Assembly: GCF_016862175.1 (NCBI RefSeq)
Contig: NZ_BOML01000040.1
Coordinates: 124,001-188,000 of the forward strand
Direction of reading: 5' to 3'
Length of the DNA stretch: 64,000 bases
From: Paractinoplanes durhamensis
GTDB lineage: Bacteria; Actinomycetota; Actinomycetes; Mycobacteriales; Micromonosporaceae
The notes under the pieces: generated by a model
What the model saw: the letters and a program-made list of their open reading frames with translations, nothing else
What the model was told of the DNA's origin: nothing
Database searches by the model: none
Translations under genes and position numbers: made by a program
Shown: in pieces, positions 1 to 8,090 of the stretch
How positions within the stretch are numbered: position 1 is the first letter of the stretch
How the letters are laid out: every line of letters starts with the position of its first letter

Positions 1-59
1 GACAGCCACACGGTCGTATTCGGCTTGATCAGCAGCTTCTCGGCAATCGTCTTGGACAT
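1..59 (-). CDS. Hypothetical protein, N-terminal fragment cut by the window edge
   Basis: The minus strand reads an open frame from an ATG at 59-57 to the edge; the visible residues begin MSKTIAEKLLIKPNTTVW. I do not recognise the family with confidence; it looks like the start of a small cytoplasmic actinobacterial protein. The start is supported by a promoter just upstream: a consensus -35, a 17-nt spacer and a -10 placed six bases before the ATG, which suggests a leaderless mRNA. It is divergent from the glycosyltransferase. Confidence 0.55.
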   Translation of the reverse strand, partial: MSKTIAEKLLIKPNTTVWL

Positions 60-65
60 GATCCG

Positions 66-94
66 AGCCTGCCACCGACAAATTTTGTTGTCAA
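66..94 (-). promoter_or_regulatory. Sigma70-type promoter of the left-edge gene
   Basis: On the minus strand TTGACA (94-89) is followed after exactly 17 nt by CAGGCT (71-66), then six bases and the ATG at 59. The spacer is AT-rich with an imperfect palindrome (ACAAATTTTGT, 78-88), a possible repressor site. The geometry predicts transcription starting at the A of the ATG. Confidence 0.6.
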
Positions 95-132
95 GGACTT
101 CACGGGACTGCGCAGACACCACGAGGACCTCG

Positions 133-1695
133 ATGTCCGATAGCGTTCGCGGAATGGCGAGAATCCTGGTGGCATCGATGCCCTTCGCCGGGCACGTCGG
201 CCCGATGAGCGCGATCACCGCCGAGCTGGTGCGACGGGGCCACGAGGTAGTCGTCTACACCGGCGCGAAATACCGCGACCGCTTCCTGTCCGCCGGCGCC
301 ACCTGGCTCCCCTGGATCAAGGCCACCGACTTCGACGACGCCGACCTGGCCGCCACCTTCCCCGAGGTCGGCGACGGCAAGGGCTTCCGCGGCACCCAGG
401 CCAACGGTGAATACGTCCTCTTCGGCACCACCGCCGGCCAGATCGCCGACATCATGGCCGGCGCACCCTACGACCTGCTGGTGACCGACCAGGTCGCCTT
501 CGGCGGAGCCATCGCCGGCCAGGCACTGGGCATCCCGTGGGCAACGGTCACCGTCACACCGCTGTCCCTGACCAGCCGTCACCTGCCGGCCCTGGGCATG
601 CCGTGGACCCCGGGCGGCGGCCCGCTCGGCCGGGCCCGCGACGCCGCTTCGCGGGGCCTGACCAACGCGCTCTACCGACGCATCACCGACCCGAAGCTGA
701 ACAAGCTCCGCGCCGACGTCGGCCTGGGCCCGGTCGAGCCGGGCCGCCTTTTCGACGGCATCTACTCCACCGACCTGATCATCGCCCAGGGGGTGCCGGG
801 CCTCGAATACCCACGCCCCGACCTCCCGCCCTACGTCCACTTCGTCGGCCGCCTGGCCCCCGCAACCTCGCCGCCCGGCTCAGCCACCCCCTCCGCTGCC
901 GATATCGCTGCCGATGGCACTGCCGCTGACGCTGATACCGCAGCCGCCGCTGTCGCTGCTGCCGATGCAGCGACGGCCGCTGCTGATGCCGTTGCTGCAG
1001 CTGCCGCCGTTGCGGCGGCCGCCGCGGCCGGCCTGGCCGTTCCCCGGCCGGGACCGGCGACCCTGCACGACATCCTGGCTGACCCGGCTGACTCGGTCGG
1101 TGCAGGCCGCCCGGCTGGTCGAGCCGCTTCGCCGGCCGGCCCGGGCGGCTCAGCCGGCCTGCCCGACTGGTGGCCGGAGCTCGCCGAGGCCGCCACGGTC
1201 GTGCACGTGACCCAGGGGACCCTCGACATGGACCCGGCCGACCTGCTGCGGCCCACCATGGACGGGCTGGCCGACCGGGACGTGCTGGTCGTCTGCACGA
1301 CCGGCGGCGCCGACCCGGCCACGCTCGGGCCACTTCCGTCGAATGCGCGGGCGGCCACGTTTCTCCCGCACGACCTGCTGCTGCCGCTCGTGGACGTCAT
1401 GGTCACCAACGGCGGCTGGGGTGGGGTGCTGGCCGCCCTGCAGGCCGGGGTGCCGCTCGTCGTCGCCGGCGGTTCGCTCGACAAGCCGGAGGTTGCGCGC
1501 CGGGTGGCCTGGTCGGGCGCGGGCCTCGACCTGCGGACCGGAAGCCCGAAGGCCGCCCGGATCGCCGAGGCGGTCGACCGGGTGCGCTCCGACCCGGCCT
1601 TCCGAACCCGCGCCGGCGAGCTCGGCGCGGCGATGACGGCGGCGGGTGGTGCGCCGGTGGCCGTCGACCTGATCGAGGGATTGTTGCCGAGCTGA
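133..1695 (+). CDS. GT1-type glycosyltransferase with an Ala-rich insert
   Basis: About 520 residues. The N-terminal Rossmann half carries the MARILVASMPFAGHVGPM motif typical of macrolide/UDP-glucuronosyl-type transferases. The C-terminal half has a donor-site block (VTNGGWGG, then GVPLVV), with Asn where His is usual. These enzymes move a sugar from a nucleotide donor to a small molecule; acceptor and sugar cannot be read from sequence. Residues about 243-310 form an Ala/Asp low-complexity linker between the halves, longer than usual for the family. I chose ATG 133 because GAGG lies seven bases upstream; ATG 154 is the alternative. The gene stands alone, so a role in natural-product or lipid glycosylation is inference. 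Confidence 0.82.
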   Translation: MSDSVRGMARILVASMPFAGHVGPMSAITAELVRRGHEVVVYTGAKYRDRFLSAGATWLPWIKATDFDDADLAATFPEVGDGKGFRGTQANGEYVLFGTTAGQIADIMAGAPYDLLVTDQVAFGGAIAGQALGIPWATVTVTPLSLTSRHLPALGMPWTPGGGPLGRARDAASRGLTNALYRRITDPKLNKLRADVGLGPVEPGRLFDGIYSTDLIIAQGVPGLEYPRPDLPPYVHFVGRLAPATSPPGSATPSAADIAADGTAADADTAAAAVAAADAATAAADAVAAAAAVAAAAAAGLAVPRPGPATLHDILADPADSVGAGRPAGRAASPAGPGGSAGLPDWWPELAEAATVVHVTQGTLDMDPADLLRPTMDGLADRDVLVVCTTGGADPATLGPLPSNARAATFLPHDLLLPLVDVMVTNGGWGGVLAALQAGVPLVVAGGSLDKPEVARRVAWSGAGLDLRTGSPKAARIAEAVDRVRSDPAFRTRAGELGAAMTAAGGAPVAVDLIEGLLPS

Positions 1696-1793
1696 CCTGG
1701 GCTTACGGATCACGATGAGCTCCTTCCGATCGTCCTGGGCAGGTCTGATTCTGGCCTCGGCGGCACGGGCGGTGCTGAAGTTTCTCGCCGGCC

Positions 1794-1820
1794 TGTGGAC
1801 AACGGTTGGCCTGTGGATAA
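1794..1820. promoter_or_regulatory. Pair of DnaA-box matches upstream of the recQ-like gene
   Basis: TGTGGACAA (1794-1802) and TGTGGATAA (1812-1820) are the reverse complements of TTGTCCACA and TTATCCACA, both exact DnaA-box consensus forms. They share orientation and start 18 bp apart, within 65 bp of the helicase start codon. DnaA control of the helicase gene, or a small DnaA-binding cluster, is inferred. Confidence 0.55.
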
Positions 1821-1857
1821 CTCCGGTTCTGTCGGTGGCGGCTGATAGACATGCCGG

Positions 1858-4023
1858 GTGACCGAGACAACGCGGACAACAGCCGGGACGGCCGAGCGGG
1901 CAGCGGTGCGCGAGCGCGCCGAGGAGGTGCTGCGCCGGCTCGCCGGTGCGCATGCCGTTCTGCGCGAAGACCAATGGCGGGCCATCGAGGCGCTCACCGT
2001 CGACCGGCGGCGGGTGCTGTGTGTGCAGCGCACCGGCTGGGGCAAGTCGGCGGTCTACTTCGTGGCCACCGCCCTGCTGCGTGACGGTGTGACGGCCGAG
2101 CCCGATGATCCGCCGGCCGGCCCGACGGTCATCGTGTCCCCGCTGCTCGCGCTGATGCGTAACCAGGTGGAGGCGGCTGCCCGCGCCGGCATCCGGGCGC
2201 GCACCATCAATTCAGCCAACCTCGACGAGTGGTCCGAGATCGAGCACGAGATCCGGGCCGGCGCGGTCGACGTGTTGCTGATCAGTCCGGAGCGGCTCAA
2301 CAACCCCGACTTCCGCGACAACGTGCTGCCCGGCCTGGCCGGCAGCACCGGGCTGCTGGTGGTCGACGAGGCGCACTGTGTCTCCGACTGGGGCCACGAC
2401 TTCCGGCCCGACTATCGGCGCCTGCGCACGTTCCTCGCCGGACTCCCGGGCCGCACGCCGGTGCTGGCCACGACCGCGACCGCCAATTCGCGAGTGACCG
2501 CCGACGTGGCCGAGCAGCTCGGCGACGCGCTGGTGCTGCGCGGCCCGCTCGACCGTGATTCGCTGCGCCTGGCCGTGCTCGACCTGCCCAACCCGGCGCA
2601 TCGGCTGGCCTGGCTCGCCGACCACCTCGACCGGCTCCCGGGCTCCGGCATCGTCTACACACTCACCGTCGCCGGGGCCACCGAGACCGCCGACTTCCTG
2701 CGCTCGCGCGGCTTCCCGGTGGCGTCCTACACGGGCCAGGTGGAGGATGCCGAGCGCCGCGCCGCCGAGCAGGACCTTCAGGACAACAAGATCAAGGCGC
2801 TGGTCGCGACGTCGGCGCTCGGCATGGGCTTCGACAAACCCGACCTCGGCTTCGTGATCCATGTGGGCGCACCGCCGTCGCCGATCGCCTATTACCAGCA
2901 GGTCGGCCGGGCGGGCCGGGCCGTCGAGCACGCCGAGGTGGTGCTGCTGCCCGGCCGGGAGGATGCGGCGATCTGGCGTTACTTCGCGTCCCTGGCGTTC
3001 CCGCCGGAAGACCAGGTGCGCTCGGTGCTGGCCAACCTCGCGGCCGACCGTCCGATGTCGACGCAGGCCCTCGAGCCGCTGGTCGACCTGCGCCGTAACC
3101 GGCTCGAGATGATGCTCAAGGTTCTCGACGTGGACGGCGCGGTCCGCCGGGCCCGCGGCGGCTGGCTCGCCACCGGTGAGCCGTGGACCTACGACACCGC
3201 GCGGCTGCGCCGGGTCGCCGAGGCCCGCTCGGCCGAGCAGAAGACCATGATCGAGTATGCGGAGACCGACGCCTGCCGCATGGAGTTCCTCCGCCGCTGC
3301 CTCGACGACCCCGATGCGGTGCCGTGCGGCCGTTGTGACAACTGTGCCGAGCCGCTGTTCGACGCCGAGGTGTCACCGGCCTCGCTGGCCGCCGCCGACG
3401 CGTTCCTGGGCCGGCCCGGCGTCGAGATTTCCCCGAAGAAGATGTGGCCGACCGGCATGGCCGCGGTCGGCATCTCCCTCAAGGGCAAGATCGCCCCGGC
3501 CGATCAGATCGACCCCGGCCGGGCCGTCGGCCGGCTGTCCGACCTCGGCTGGGGTGGCCGGCTGCGCACGGTGGTCGCGCCCGAGGCGCCCGACGGCGCG
3601 ATCTCCGGCGAGCTGGCGGCCGCCGTGGTGGAGATCCTGAAGGCCTGGGCGCACGGCGAGGATGCCTGGAAGCGCCGTCCGGCCGCGGTGGTCGAGGTGT
3701 CTTCACGACGCCACCCCGAGTTGATCCACACGCTGGCCGAGCACATCGCCCGGGTGGGCCGGCTGCCGCTGCTGGGCGCGATCACCTCGGCCGCACCGCC
3801 CGGCGGCGACGCCCGGGGCAACAGCGCGCAGCGGGTGCGCGCCCTGCATGAGGCCTTCACTGTCCCGGCCGAGGTGACCGCCGAGTTGCCGACCCTGGGC
3901 GGCCCGGTCCTGCTGGTGGACGACCTGGTGGATTCGGGCTGGACGATGGTCCTGGCCGGCCGCGCCCTGCGCCGAGCCGGCGCCGAGGGGGTGCTGCCGC
4001 TGGCGCTGGCCGTGGCCGCCTGA
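1858..4023 (+). CDS. RecQ-family ATP-dependent DNA helicase with C-terminal phosphoribosyltransferase-like domain
   Basis: A 721-residue 3'-5' DNA helicase for recombination and fork repair. Walker A is TGWGKS (59-64), the motif II box is DEAH (170-173), and motif VI is QVGRAGR. A four-cysteine zinc site follows (Cys473 or Cys481, 490, 493, 496), then an RQC-like region. The last ~150 residues are not standard RecQ: VLLVDDLVDSG (684-694) is the PRPP-binding loop signature of type I phosphoribosyltransferases, like the ComF family. Fusions of this kind occur in actinobacterial RecQ proteins as I recall; the tail's substrate is unknown. The start is GTG; an upstream ATG at 1851 is in another frame. 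Two DnaA boxes lie in the promoter region. Confidence 0.88.
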   Translation: MTETTRTTAGTAERAAVRERAEEVLRRLAGAHAVLREDQWRAIEALTVDRRRVLCVQRTGWGKSAVYFVATALLRDGVTAEPDDPPAGPTVIVSPLLALMRNQVEAAARAGIRARTINSANLDEWSEIEHEIRAGAVDVLLISPERLNNPDFRDNVLPGLAGSTGLLVVDEAHCVSDWGHDFRPDYRRLRTFLAGLPGRTPVLATTATANSRVTADVAEQLGDALVLRGPLDRDSLRLAVLDLPNPAHRLAWLADHLDRLPGSGIVYTLTVAGATETADFLRSRGFPVASYTGQVEDAERRAAEQDLQDNKIKALVATSALGMGFDKPDLGFVIHVGAPPSPIAYYQQVGRAGRAVEHAEVVLLPGREDAAIWRYFASLAFPPEDQVRSVLANLAADRPMSTQALEPLVDLRRNRLEMMLKVLDVDGAVRRARGGWLATGEPWTYDTARLRRVAEARSAEQKTMIEYAETDACRMEFLRRCLDDPDAVPCGRCDNCAEPLFDAEVSPASLAAADAFLGRPGVEISPKKMWPTGMAAVGISLKGKIAPADQIDPGRAVGRLSDLGWGGRLRTVVAPEAPDGAISGELAAAVVEILKAWAHGEDAWKRRPAAVVEVSSRRHPELIHTLAEHIARVGRLPLLGAITSAAPPGGDARGNSAQRVRALHEAFTVPAEVTAELPTLGGPVLLVDDLVDSGWTMVLAGRALRRAGAEGVLPLALAVAA

Positions 4024-4162
4024 TCGGCGGCGGTCCCGCACCGGCCGGGGTGACCGCGGAATGTCGCGCCTAAGGGTGCCCGGTGGTGACAAATGGGCTG
4101 TTAGTGGACAGGATGGATCTAGGTAGGCGGGTTCGGCGAGGGGTGGCCGCGGGGCGGCCCGG

Positions 4163-4182
4163 ATACGGGTAGGGGGTATGCT
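4163..4182 (+). promoter_or_regulatory. CsoR-type operator overlapping the csoR -10 element
   Basis: The reverse complement of 4163-4179 is ATACCCCCTACCCGTAT, a 17-bp inverted repeat (ATAC...GTAT around C/G runs) of the form bound by actinobacterial CsoR. It overlaps a -10 element TATGCT (4177-4182) lying exactly six bases before the csoR ATG. Bound CsoR would therefore block its own leaderless promoter, and Cu(I) would release it. Confidence 0.7.
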
Positions 4183-4188
4183 GGCGTC

Positions 4189-4494
4189 ATGTCCGAAGAA
4201 TCGACGTCGCACCATGGTCCGCACGGTTACTCCGGTGACAAGGCGGCGCTGCTCGGGCGCCTCCGGCGCATCGAGGGACAGATCCGCGGGCTGCAGCGGA
4301 TGGTCGACGAGGACACCTACTGCATCGACGTTCTGACTCAGATCTCCGCGGCCAAGAGTGCGCTCCAGGCGGTGGCGATCGGCCTGCTCGAGGACCACCT
4401 GGCCCACTGCGTCGTCGACGCGGCGCGGGCCGGTGACCCGAGCGCCAAGGTCAAGGAGGCGTCCGACGCGATCGCGCGGCTCGTGCGGTCCTGA
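4189..4494 (+). CDS. csoR: CsoR-family copper-sensing repressor
   Basis: A 101-residue DUF156/CsoR protein, a four-helix-bundle repressor that leaves DNA when Cu(I) binds. The copper ligands are present with the spacing of mycobacterial CsoR: Cys45, then His70 (25 later) and Cys74 (4 later). A His-containing tail (residues 8-12) precedes the core. It lies just upstream of copZ and a putative copper-binding membrane protein, and a CsoR-type operator overlaps its promoter, so autoregulation is likely. No P-type copper ATPase is in the window, so export must be encoded elsewhere. Confidence 0.93.
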   Translation: MSEESTSHHGPHGYSGDKAALLGRLRRIEGQIRGLQRMVDEDTYCIDVLTQISAAKSALQAVAIGLLEDHLAHCVVDAARAGDPSAKVKEASDAIARLVRS

Positions 4495-4513
4495 CGGGCG
4501 AGGCGCGCAGAGC

Positions 4514-4597
4514 GGGCGAGAAGCGGTTCGGGCAGGCGAGAAGACAACCCGGGCGGGCGAAAGCGGTTCGGGCCGGCGAAAGCCGCGGGCGAGAAAA
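4514..4597. repeat. Imperfect direct repeats between csoR and copZ
   Basis: GGGCGAGAAGCGGTTCGGGC at 4514-4533 recurs with a one-base deletion at 4555-4573. Truncated GGCGAGAAG and GGCGAAAG copies follow each and end just before the copZ ribosome-binding site. This purine-rich spacer has no coding pattern of its own and looks like slipped-strand expansion. Confidence 0.5.
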
Positions 4598-4615
4598 CCG
4601 AAGAAAGGCAATTTC

Positions 4616-4828
4616 ATGGCTGTGACCAGCACCTACACCGTGACCGGGATGACCTGCTCGCACTGCGTCCAGGCAGTCACCGGCGAGCTCACCGCCCTGC
4701 CGGGCGTCGCGGAGGTGCAGGTCGACCTGGCCTCCGGCGCGGTCACCGTGACCAGCGAGACGCCCCTGGCTGCCGACGACGTGCGCGCCGCGGTGGACGA
4801 GGCCGGCTACGAGCTCGCGAATGCCTGA
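4616..4828 (+). CDS. copZ: CopZ-like copper chaperone (HMA domain)
   Basis: A 70-residue single heavy-metal-associated domain. The Cu(I)-binding loop is GMTCSHC, with Cys14 and Cys17, near the N-terminus, and the rest fits the ferredoxin-like HMA fold. It should carry Cu(I) in the cytoplasm to exporters or to CsoR. ATG 4616 is chosen because GAAAGG sits about eight bases upstream; a longer in-frame reading upstream crosses the low-complexity spacer and csoR and is not credible. Its stop overlaps the start of the next gene by eight bases, indicating co-translation. Confidence 0.92.
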   Translation: MAVTSTYTVTGMTCSHCVQAVTGELTALPGVAEVQVDLASGAVTVTSETPLAADDVRAAVDEAGYELANA

Positions 4829-6185
4829 CGGCTCAGCCGCCGAAGACGCAACCGGCGCCGGTCTGCGGCCGTCCGGCAGCACAACCGATGCCGGTGAGCG
4901 ACTGTCCAGCGGCGGCGGCGTGGCGGAGCAGCGGTCCGGCGGGGTCGAGCAGCCGACCAGCGCGGTCGAGCAGCACGCCTACGCGGCTGAGCAGCACGCC
5001 TACGCGGCTGAGCAGCACGTTGGAGCCGCGGAGCGACAGCCAGCCGCAGCCGCGGCTGAGCAGCAGGTCGGAGCAGCGGAGGAGCAGCAGGCCGGAGCCG
5101 CGGCTGAACAGGACGCTGGAGCAGCGGAAGAGCAGCAAGCCGGAGCCACGGAAGAACCGGTTGGCGGGAGTGAGCGCGATCTGACCGCGATCGGTCTCTC
5201 GGAGACGACCGCCGCGGGCGACAAGGCCGGGTTCCGACTGGCGGCCTTCGGCGCGCTGCTGATCGTGGTGCTCTTCGCGGGCTACGGCCTGGGCCGCCTG
5301 AACAACGGCACCGCCTCGGCGTCGGCACCACCGGCGACCGGCGCCGGAACAGGCACCGGCAGCGGCACAGGCACCGGCACCGGTGCGGCGATGCCGGGCA
5401 TGGACGAGAGCCAGCCGCACGCTCACGCCACCGACGGCACGGTCACCCAGACCGGCACCGCCGCCGCGACCTCGGTCGGTGCGGCGGTCGGGGGACTCTC
5501 GCTGAGCTCCGGCGGCCTGACCCTGGTGCCGGGCACGACGACGTTCGCGGCCGGGAAACCCCAGCGTCTCAGCTTCCGGATCACCGGGCCGGGTGGGGCG
5601 CCGGTCACGACGTACGCGATCGTGCACGAGAAGCTTTTGCACCTCATCGTGGTCCGGCGGGACCTGACCGGCTTCCAGCACCTGCATCCGAGCATGGCCG
5701 CCGACGGCACCTGGGGCATCGACCTCACGCTGCCGAACCCGGGGATCTACCGGATGGTCGCCGACTTCACCGCGGTCGTCGGTGGCGCGCCGATCGCCAC
5801 CACGCTCGGCAGTGACCTCACGGTGGCCGGAAACTACGCACCGGCGGCCCTGCCCGCGCCGATCAAGGCGGTGGCGACCGACGGGTTCGCGGTCGGCTAC
5901 GAGGGTGCGCCCAGCACGAAGTCGACCCAGCCGCTGCTGATCGGCGTGGCCGGGCCCGACCACCAGACCGCGGTGCTCGAGCCCTACCTGGGCACCTACG
6001 GTCATCTGGTGGTGCTACGGGCGGGCGATCTTGCCTACGTGCACGTCCACCCGGAGACGCAGCTGGTCGACGGGAAGGTCAAGTTCTGGGTGTCGGTGCC
6101 GAGCGCCGGGACCTACCGGATGTTCTTCGACTTCCAGGTGGCCGGCCAGGTGCACGACGCGGCCTGGACGGTCGCGGTCAACTGA
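4821..6185 (+). CDS. Membrane-anchored, His-motif copper-locus protein with heptad-repeat N-terminus
   Basis: A 454-residue protein translationally coupled to copZ. Residues ~36-115 are degenerate 7-9-residue repeats (EQHAYAA and variants), likely disordered or helical and cytoplasmic. One membrane segment follows (AFGALLIVVLFAGYGLGRL), then a Thr/Gly linker, then an extracytoplasmic region with two related blocks: HLIVVRRDLTGFQHLHP and HLVVLRAGDLAYVHVHPE. These His-rich paired motifs resemble the YtkA/FixH-like beta-sandwich proteins seen beside copper genes. Metal binding or copper delivery outside the membrane is inferred from the histidines and neighbours; no enzymatic motif is visible. 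Its end overlaps the convergent methyltransferase by eight bases. Confidence 0.75.
   Translation: MPDGSAAEDATGAGLRPSGSTTDAGERLSSGGGVAEQRSGGVEQPTSAVEQHAYAAEQHAYAAEQHVGAAERQPAAAAAEQQVGAAEEQQAGAAAEQDAGAAEEQQAGATEEPVGGSERDLTAIGLSETTAAGDKAGFRLAAFGALLIVVLFAGYGLGRLNNGTASASAPPATGAGTGTGSGTGTGTGAAMPGMDESQPHAHATDGTVTQTGTAAATSVGAAVGGLSLSSGGLTLVPGTTTFAAGKPQRLSFRITGPGGAPVTTYAIVHEKLLHLIVVRRDLTGFQHLHPSMAADGTWGIDLTLPNPGIYRMVADFTAVVGGAPIATTLGSDLTVAGNYAPAALPAPIKAVATDGFAVGYEGAPSTKSTQPLLIGVAGPDHQTAVLEPYLGTYGHLVVLRAGDLAYVHVHPETQLVDGKVKFWVSVPSAGTYRMFFDFQVAGQVHDAAWTVAVN
4926..5160 (+). repeat. 21-27-bp coding repeat array in the copper-locus membrane protein
   Basis: About eleven consecutive units begin GAG-CAG or GAA/GAG and encode EQxxxAA-type heptads. 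Two adjacent 21-bp units (4968-5009) are identical, so recent slippage is likely. Reading frame is kept throughout. Confidence 0.75.
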
Positions 6186-7311
6186 GCAGCTTCTCCAGCG
6201 CGGGGGTCACGGACCACTGACCGGTCAGGGTTTCGTACTCCTCGCGCTGGGCGGGGGTCGGCGCGGCGTCGGTGCGGCGGGCGCGCAGCAGCAGGTTGCG
6301 CGGGGTGTGGGCGGAGTCGATGAACTCGACCACCTCCACCCGGTAGCCGTGCAGGCGCAGCAGCGATGCCCGTAGCGAGTCGGTCAGCACGTCGGCGAAG
6401 CGTTCCCGCATGATCGCGTGCCGGGTGAGTTCGCCGAACGGGGCCGGTGCCGGGGAACCCTTCAGCTGGGCGGCGATGTCGTGGTGGCAGCACGGCGCGG
6501 CCAGCACCCAGTCGGCCTCCCAGCGCACCGCCCGGGCCAGCGCCTGGTCGGTGGCGGTGTCGCAGGCGTGCAGGGCCAGCACCAGGTCGGGGGTGAACGG
6601 CAGGCTCGCGTCCTCGATGGTGCCGGCCACGAACGTCACGTCGTCGGCGCAGCCCAGGTCGGCGGCGACGGCGGTGTTGCGTACCCGCTGGTCCTCGCGG
6701 ACGTCGACCCCGACCACCTCGACCTTCGCGCCGCGCCCGGCCAGGTAGCGGTAGGCGGCGAAGGTCAGGTAGGCGTTTCCGCAGCCCAGGTCGACGACGC
6801 GCAGCGGCGTCGGCAGTTCTTCGGGGAGCGTCGCGGCGAGCGCGCGCAGGAACGCGTCGACCTGGCGTCGCTTGGCCGCGTTGCCGCCGATCACCGAGAA
6901 CAGTGGATCGCCCGGGTCGAGCAGCCACTGCTTGGTGCGATCGTGAGCGAGATCACCCGTAGTGACCGCCGCGGACCGATGCACCTGAGCGTCACCCTTC
7001 TTGGTGATTCGTACCTGCACCGTCGCGGACGACGTCTCCACATGCCAGTTGCCGAACGGCTCGGCGAGCAGCTCGTCCACGGCCGCCGCGGCCTCGTCGC
7101 CGAACGTGACATTCCGGGTGAACGGGCGTGCCCCGTCGTCGGTGACGATCTGCAGCTTGGGCCCGCCCTTGAGGGCGACGGGGCGAAGCTCTGCCCTGGT
7201 CACCGAGGGTGTCTGACCGCGGCGGCGACCGGCCGCGACGGCTCGGGTGAGCGCGGGGTCGAGCAGGAGGGTGCGAACTTCGGCGAGCACGTCCGCCAAG
7301 GGCTGGGGCAT
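6178..7311 (-). CDS. Class I SAM-dependent methyltransferase (METTL25/RRNAD1-like)
   Basis: A 377-residue protein. The SAM-binding motif I is VVDLGCGNAYLTFAAY in the middle of the chain, with an acidic residue ending the next strand (VEVVGVDV). Two further blocks, LALHACDTATD and APCCHH, are characteristic of the RRNAD1/METTL25/GSTCD group. The N-terminal ~150 residues form a separate domain. The group is thought to act on RNA or on unidentified substrates; the target here is unknown. It converges on the copper operon with an 8-bp overlap, and no operon partner is visible. Confidence 0.75.
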   Translation of the reverse strand: MPQPLADVLAEVRTLLLDPALTRAVAAGRRRGQTPSVTRAELRPVALKGGPKLQIVTDDGARPFTRNVTFGDEAAAAVDELLAEPFGNWHVETSSATVQVRITKKGDAQVHRSAAVTTGDLAHDRTKQWLLDPGDPLFSVIGGNAAKRRQVDAFLRALAATLPEELPTPLRVVDLGCGNAYLTFAAYRYLAGRGAKVEVVGVDVREDQRVRNTAVAADLGCADDVTFVAGTIEDASLPFTPDLVLALHACDTATDQALARAVRWEADWVLAAPCCHHDIAAQLKGSPAPAPFGELTRHAIMRERFADVLTDSLRASLLRLHGYRVEVVEFIDSAHTPRNLLLRARRTDAAPTPAQREEYETLTGQWSVTPALEKLLS

Positions 7312-7416
7312 CCCTCAATTGTGCCTGGCCCCGGATCGGCGATTCGATCACAACGGGTGAGACATGAAGTGGATCTATCGCTACGCTGTGCCCCCAAGAA
7401 ATGAGGTGCGCAGCCG

Positions 7417-8073
7417 ATGTCCTTGATGGCCGACCTGCCGGGGGCCGACCGGCTCTCCGCCCGGCTGCGCCGGGACACGCACGCCGCGCACGAGGCGGCG
7501 CAGGGTAGCGGCTTTCTCGACGCGCTGGCCTCGGGCCTGCTGCCCTGGGAGGCCTACGCGGATCTCACCGCGCAGCACTGGTTCCTCTACGAAGCGCTCG
7601 AGCTGGCGGCCGGCACGATGGCCGACGACCCGGTGGCGCGCGCGTTCGTCTTCCCCGAGCTGATGCGGCTGCCGTCGCTCGAGGCCGATCTGCACTATCT
7701 GCACGGCCCGTGCTGGCCGGATCGGATCGCCGCGCTGCCGGCCACCACCACCTACTGCACCCGCCTGCGCTACGCCGCCAACTCGCACCCGATCGGCTTC
7801 ATCGCCCACCACTACACGCGCTACCTGGGCGATCTTTCCGGCGGGCAGTACCTGGGGCGTGCCATCGCCCGCGCCTACGGCCTGAACGGCGACGGCCACC
7901 GCTTCTTCATCTTCGACGGCATCGAGCCCACCGCCCTCAAGACCTACTACCGTCAGTTGCTTGACTCGCTGCCCTGGTCACACTACGAACAGGATGAGTT
8001 CGTCACCGAAGTGCTCGAGGCGTACCGGCTCAACATCGCCGTGCTCGACGACCTCCGTCGCCGCTGGACCTGA
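7417..8073 (+). CDS. Biliverdin-producing heme oxygenase
   Basis: A 218-residue HmuO/HO-1-type enzyme that opens heme to biliverdin, CO and Fe2+, used for iron acquisition or heme turnover. The proximal ligand is probably His25 in the DTHAAHEAA motif. The distal helix has GDLSGGQ, the flexible glycine-rich stretch over the heme. Length matches the family. GAGGTG lies ten bases before the chosen ATG. The DUF2470 gene begins 17 bp downstream, so the two form a small heme operon. Confidence 0.92.
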   Translation: MSLMADLPGADRLSARLRRDTHAAHEAAQGSGFLDALASGLLPWEAYADLTAQHWFLYEALELAAGTMADDPVARAFVFPELMRLPSLEADLHYLHGPCWPDRIAALPATTTYCTRLRYAANSHPIGFIAHHYTRYLGDLSGGQYLGRAIARAYGLNGDGHRFFIFDGIEPTALKTYYRQLLDSLPWSHYEQDEFVTEVLEAYRLNIAVLDDLRRRWT

Positions 8074-8090
8074 CCACCAGGGAGAAGACC

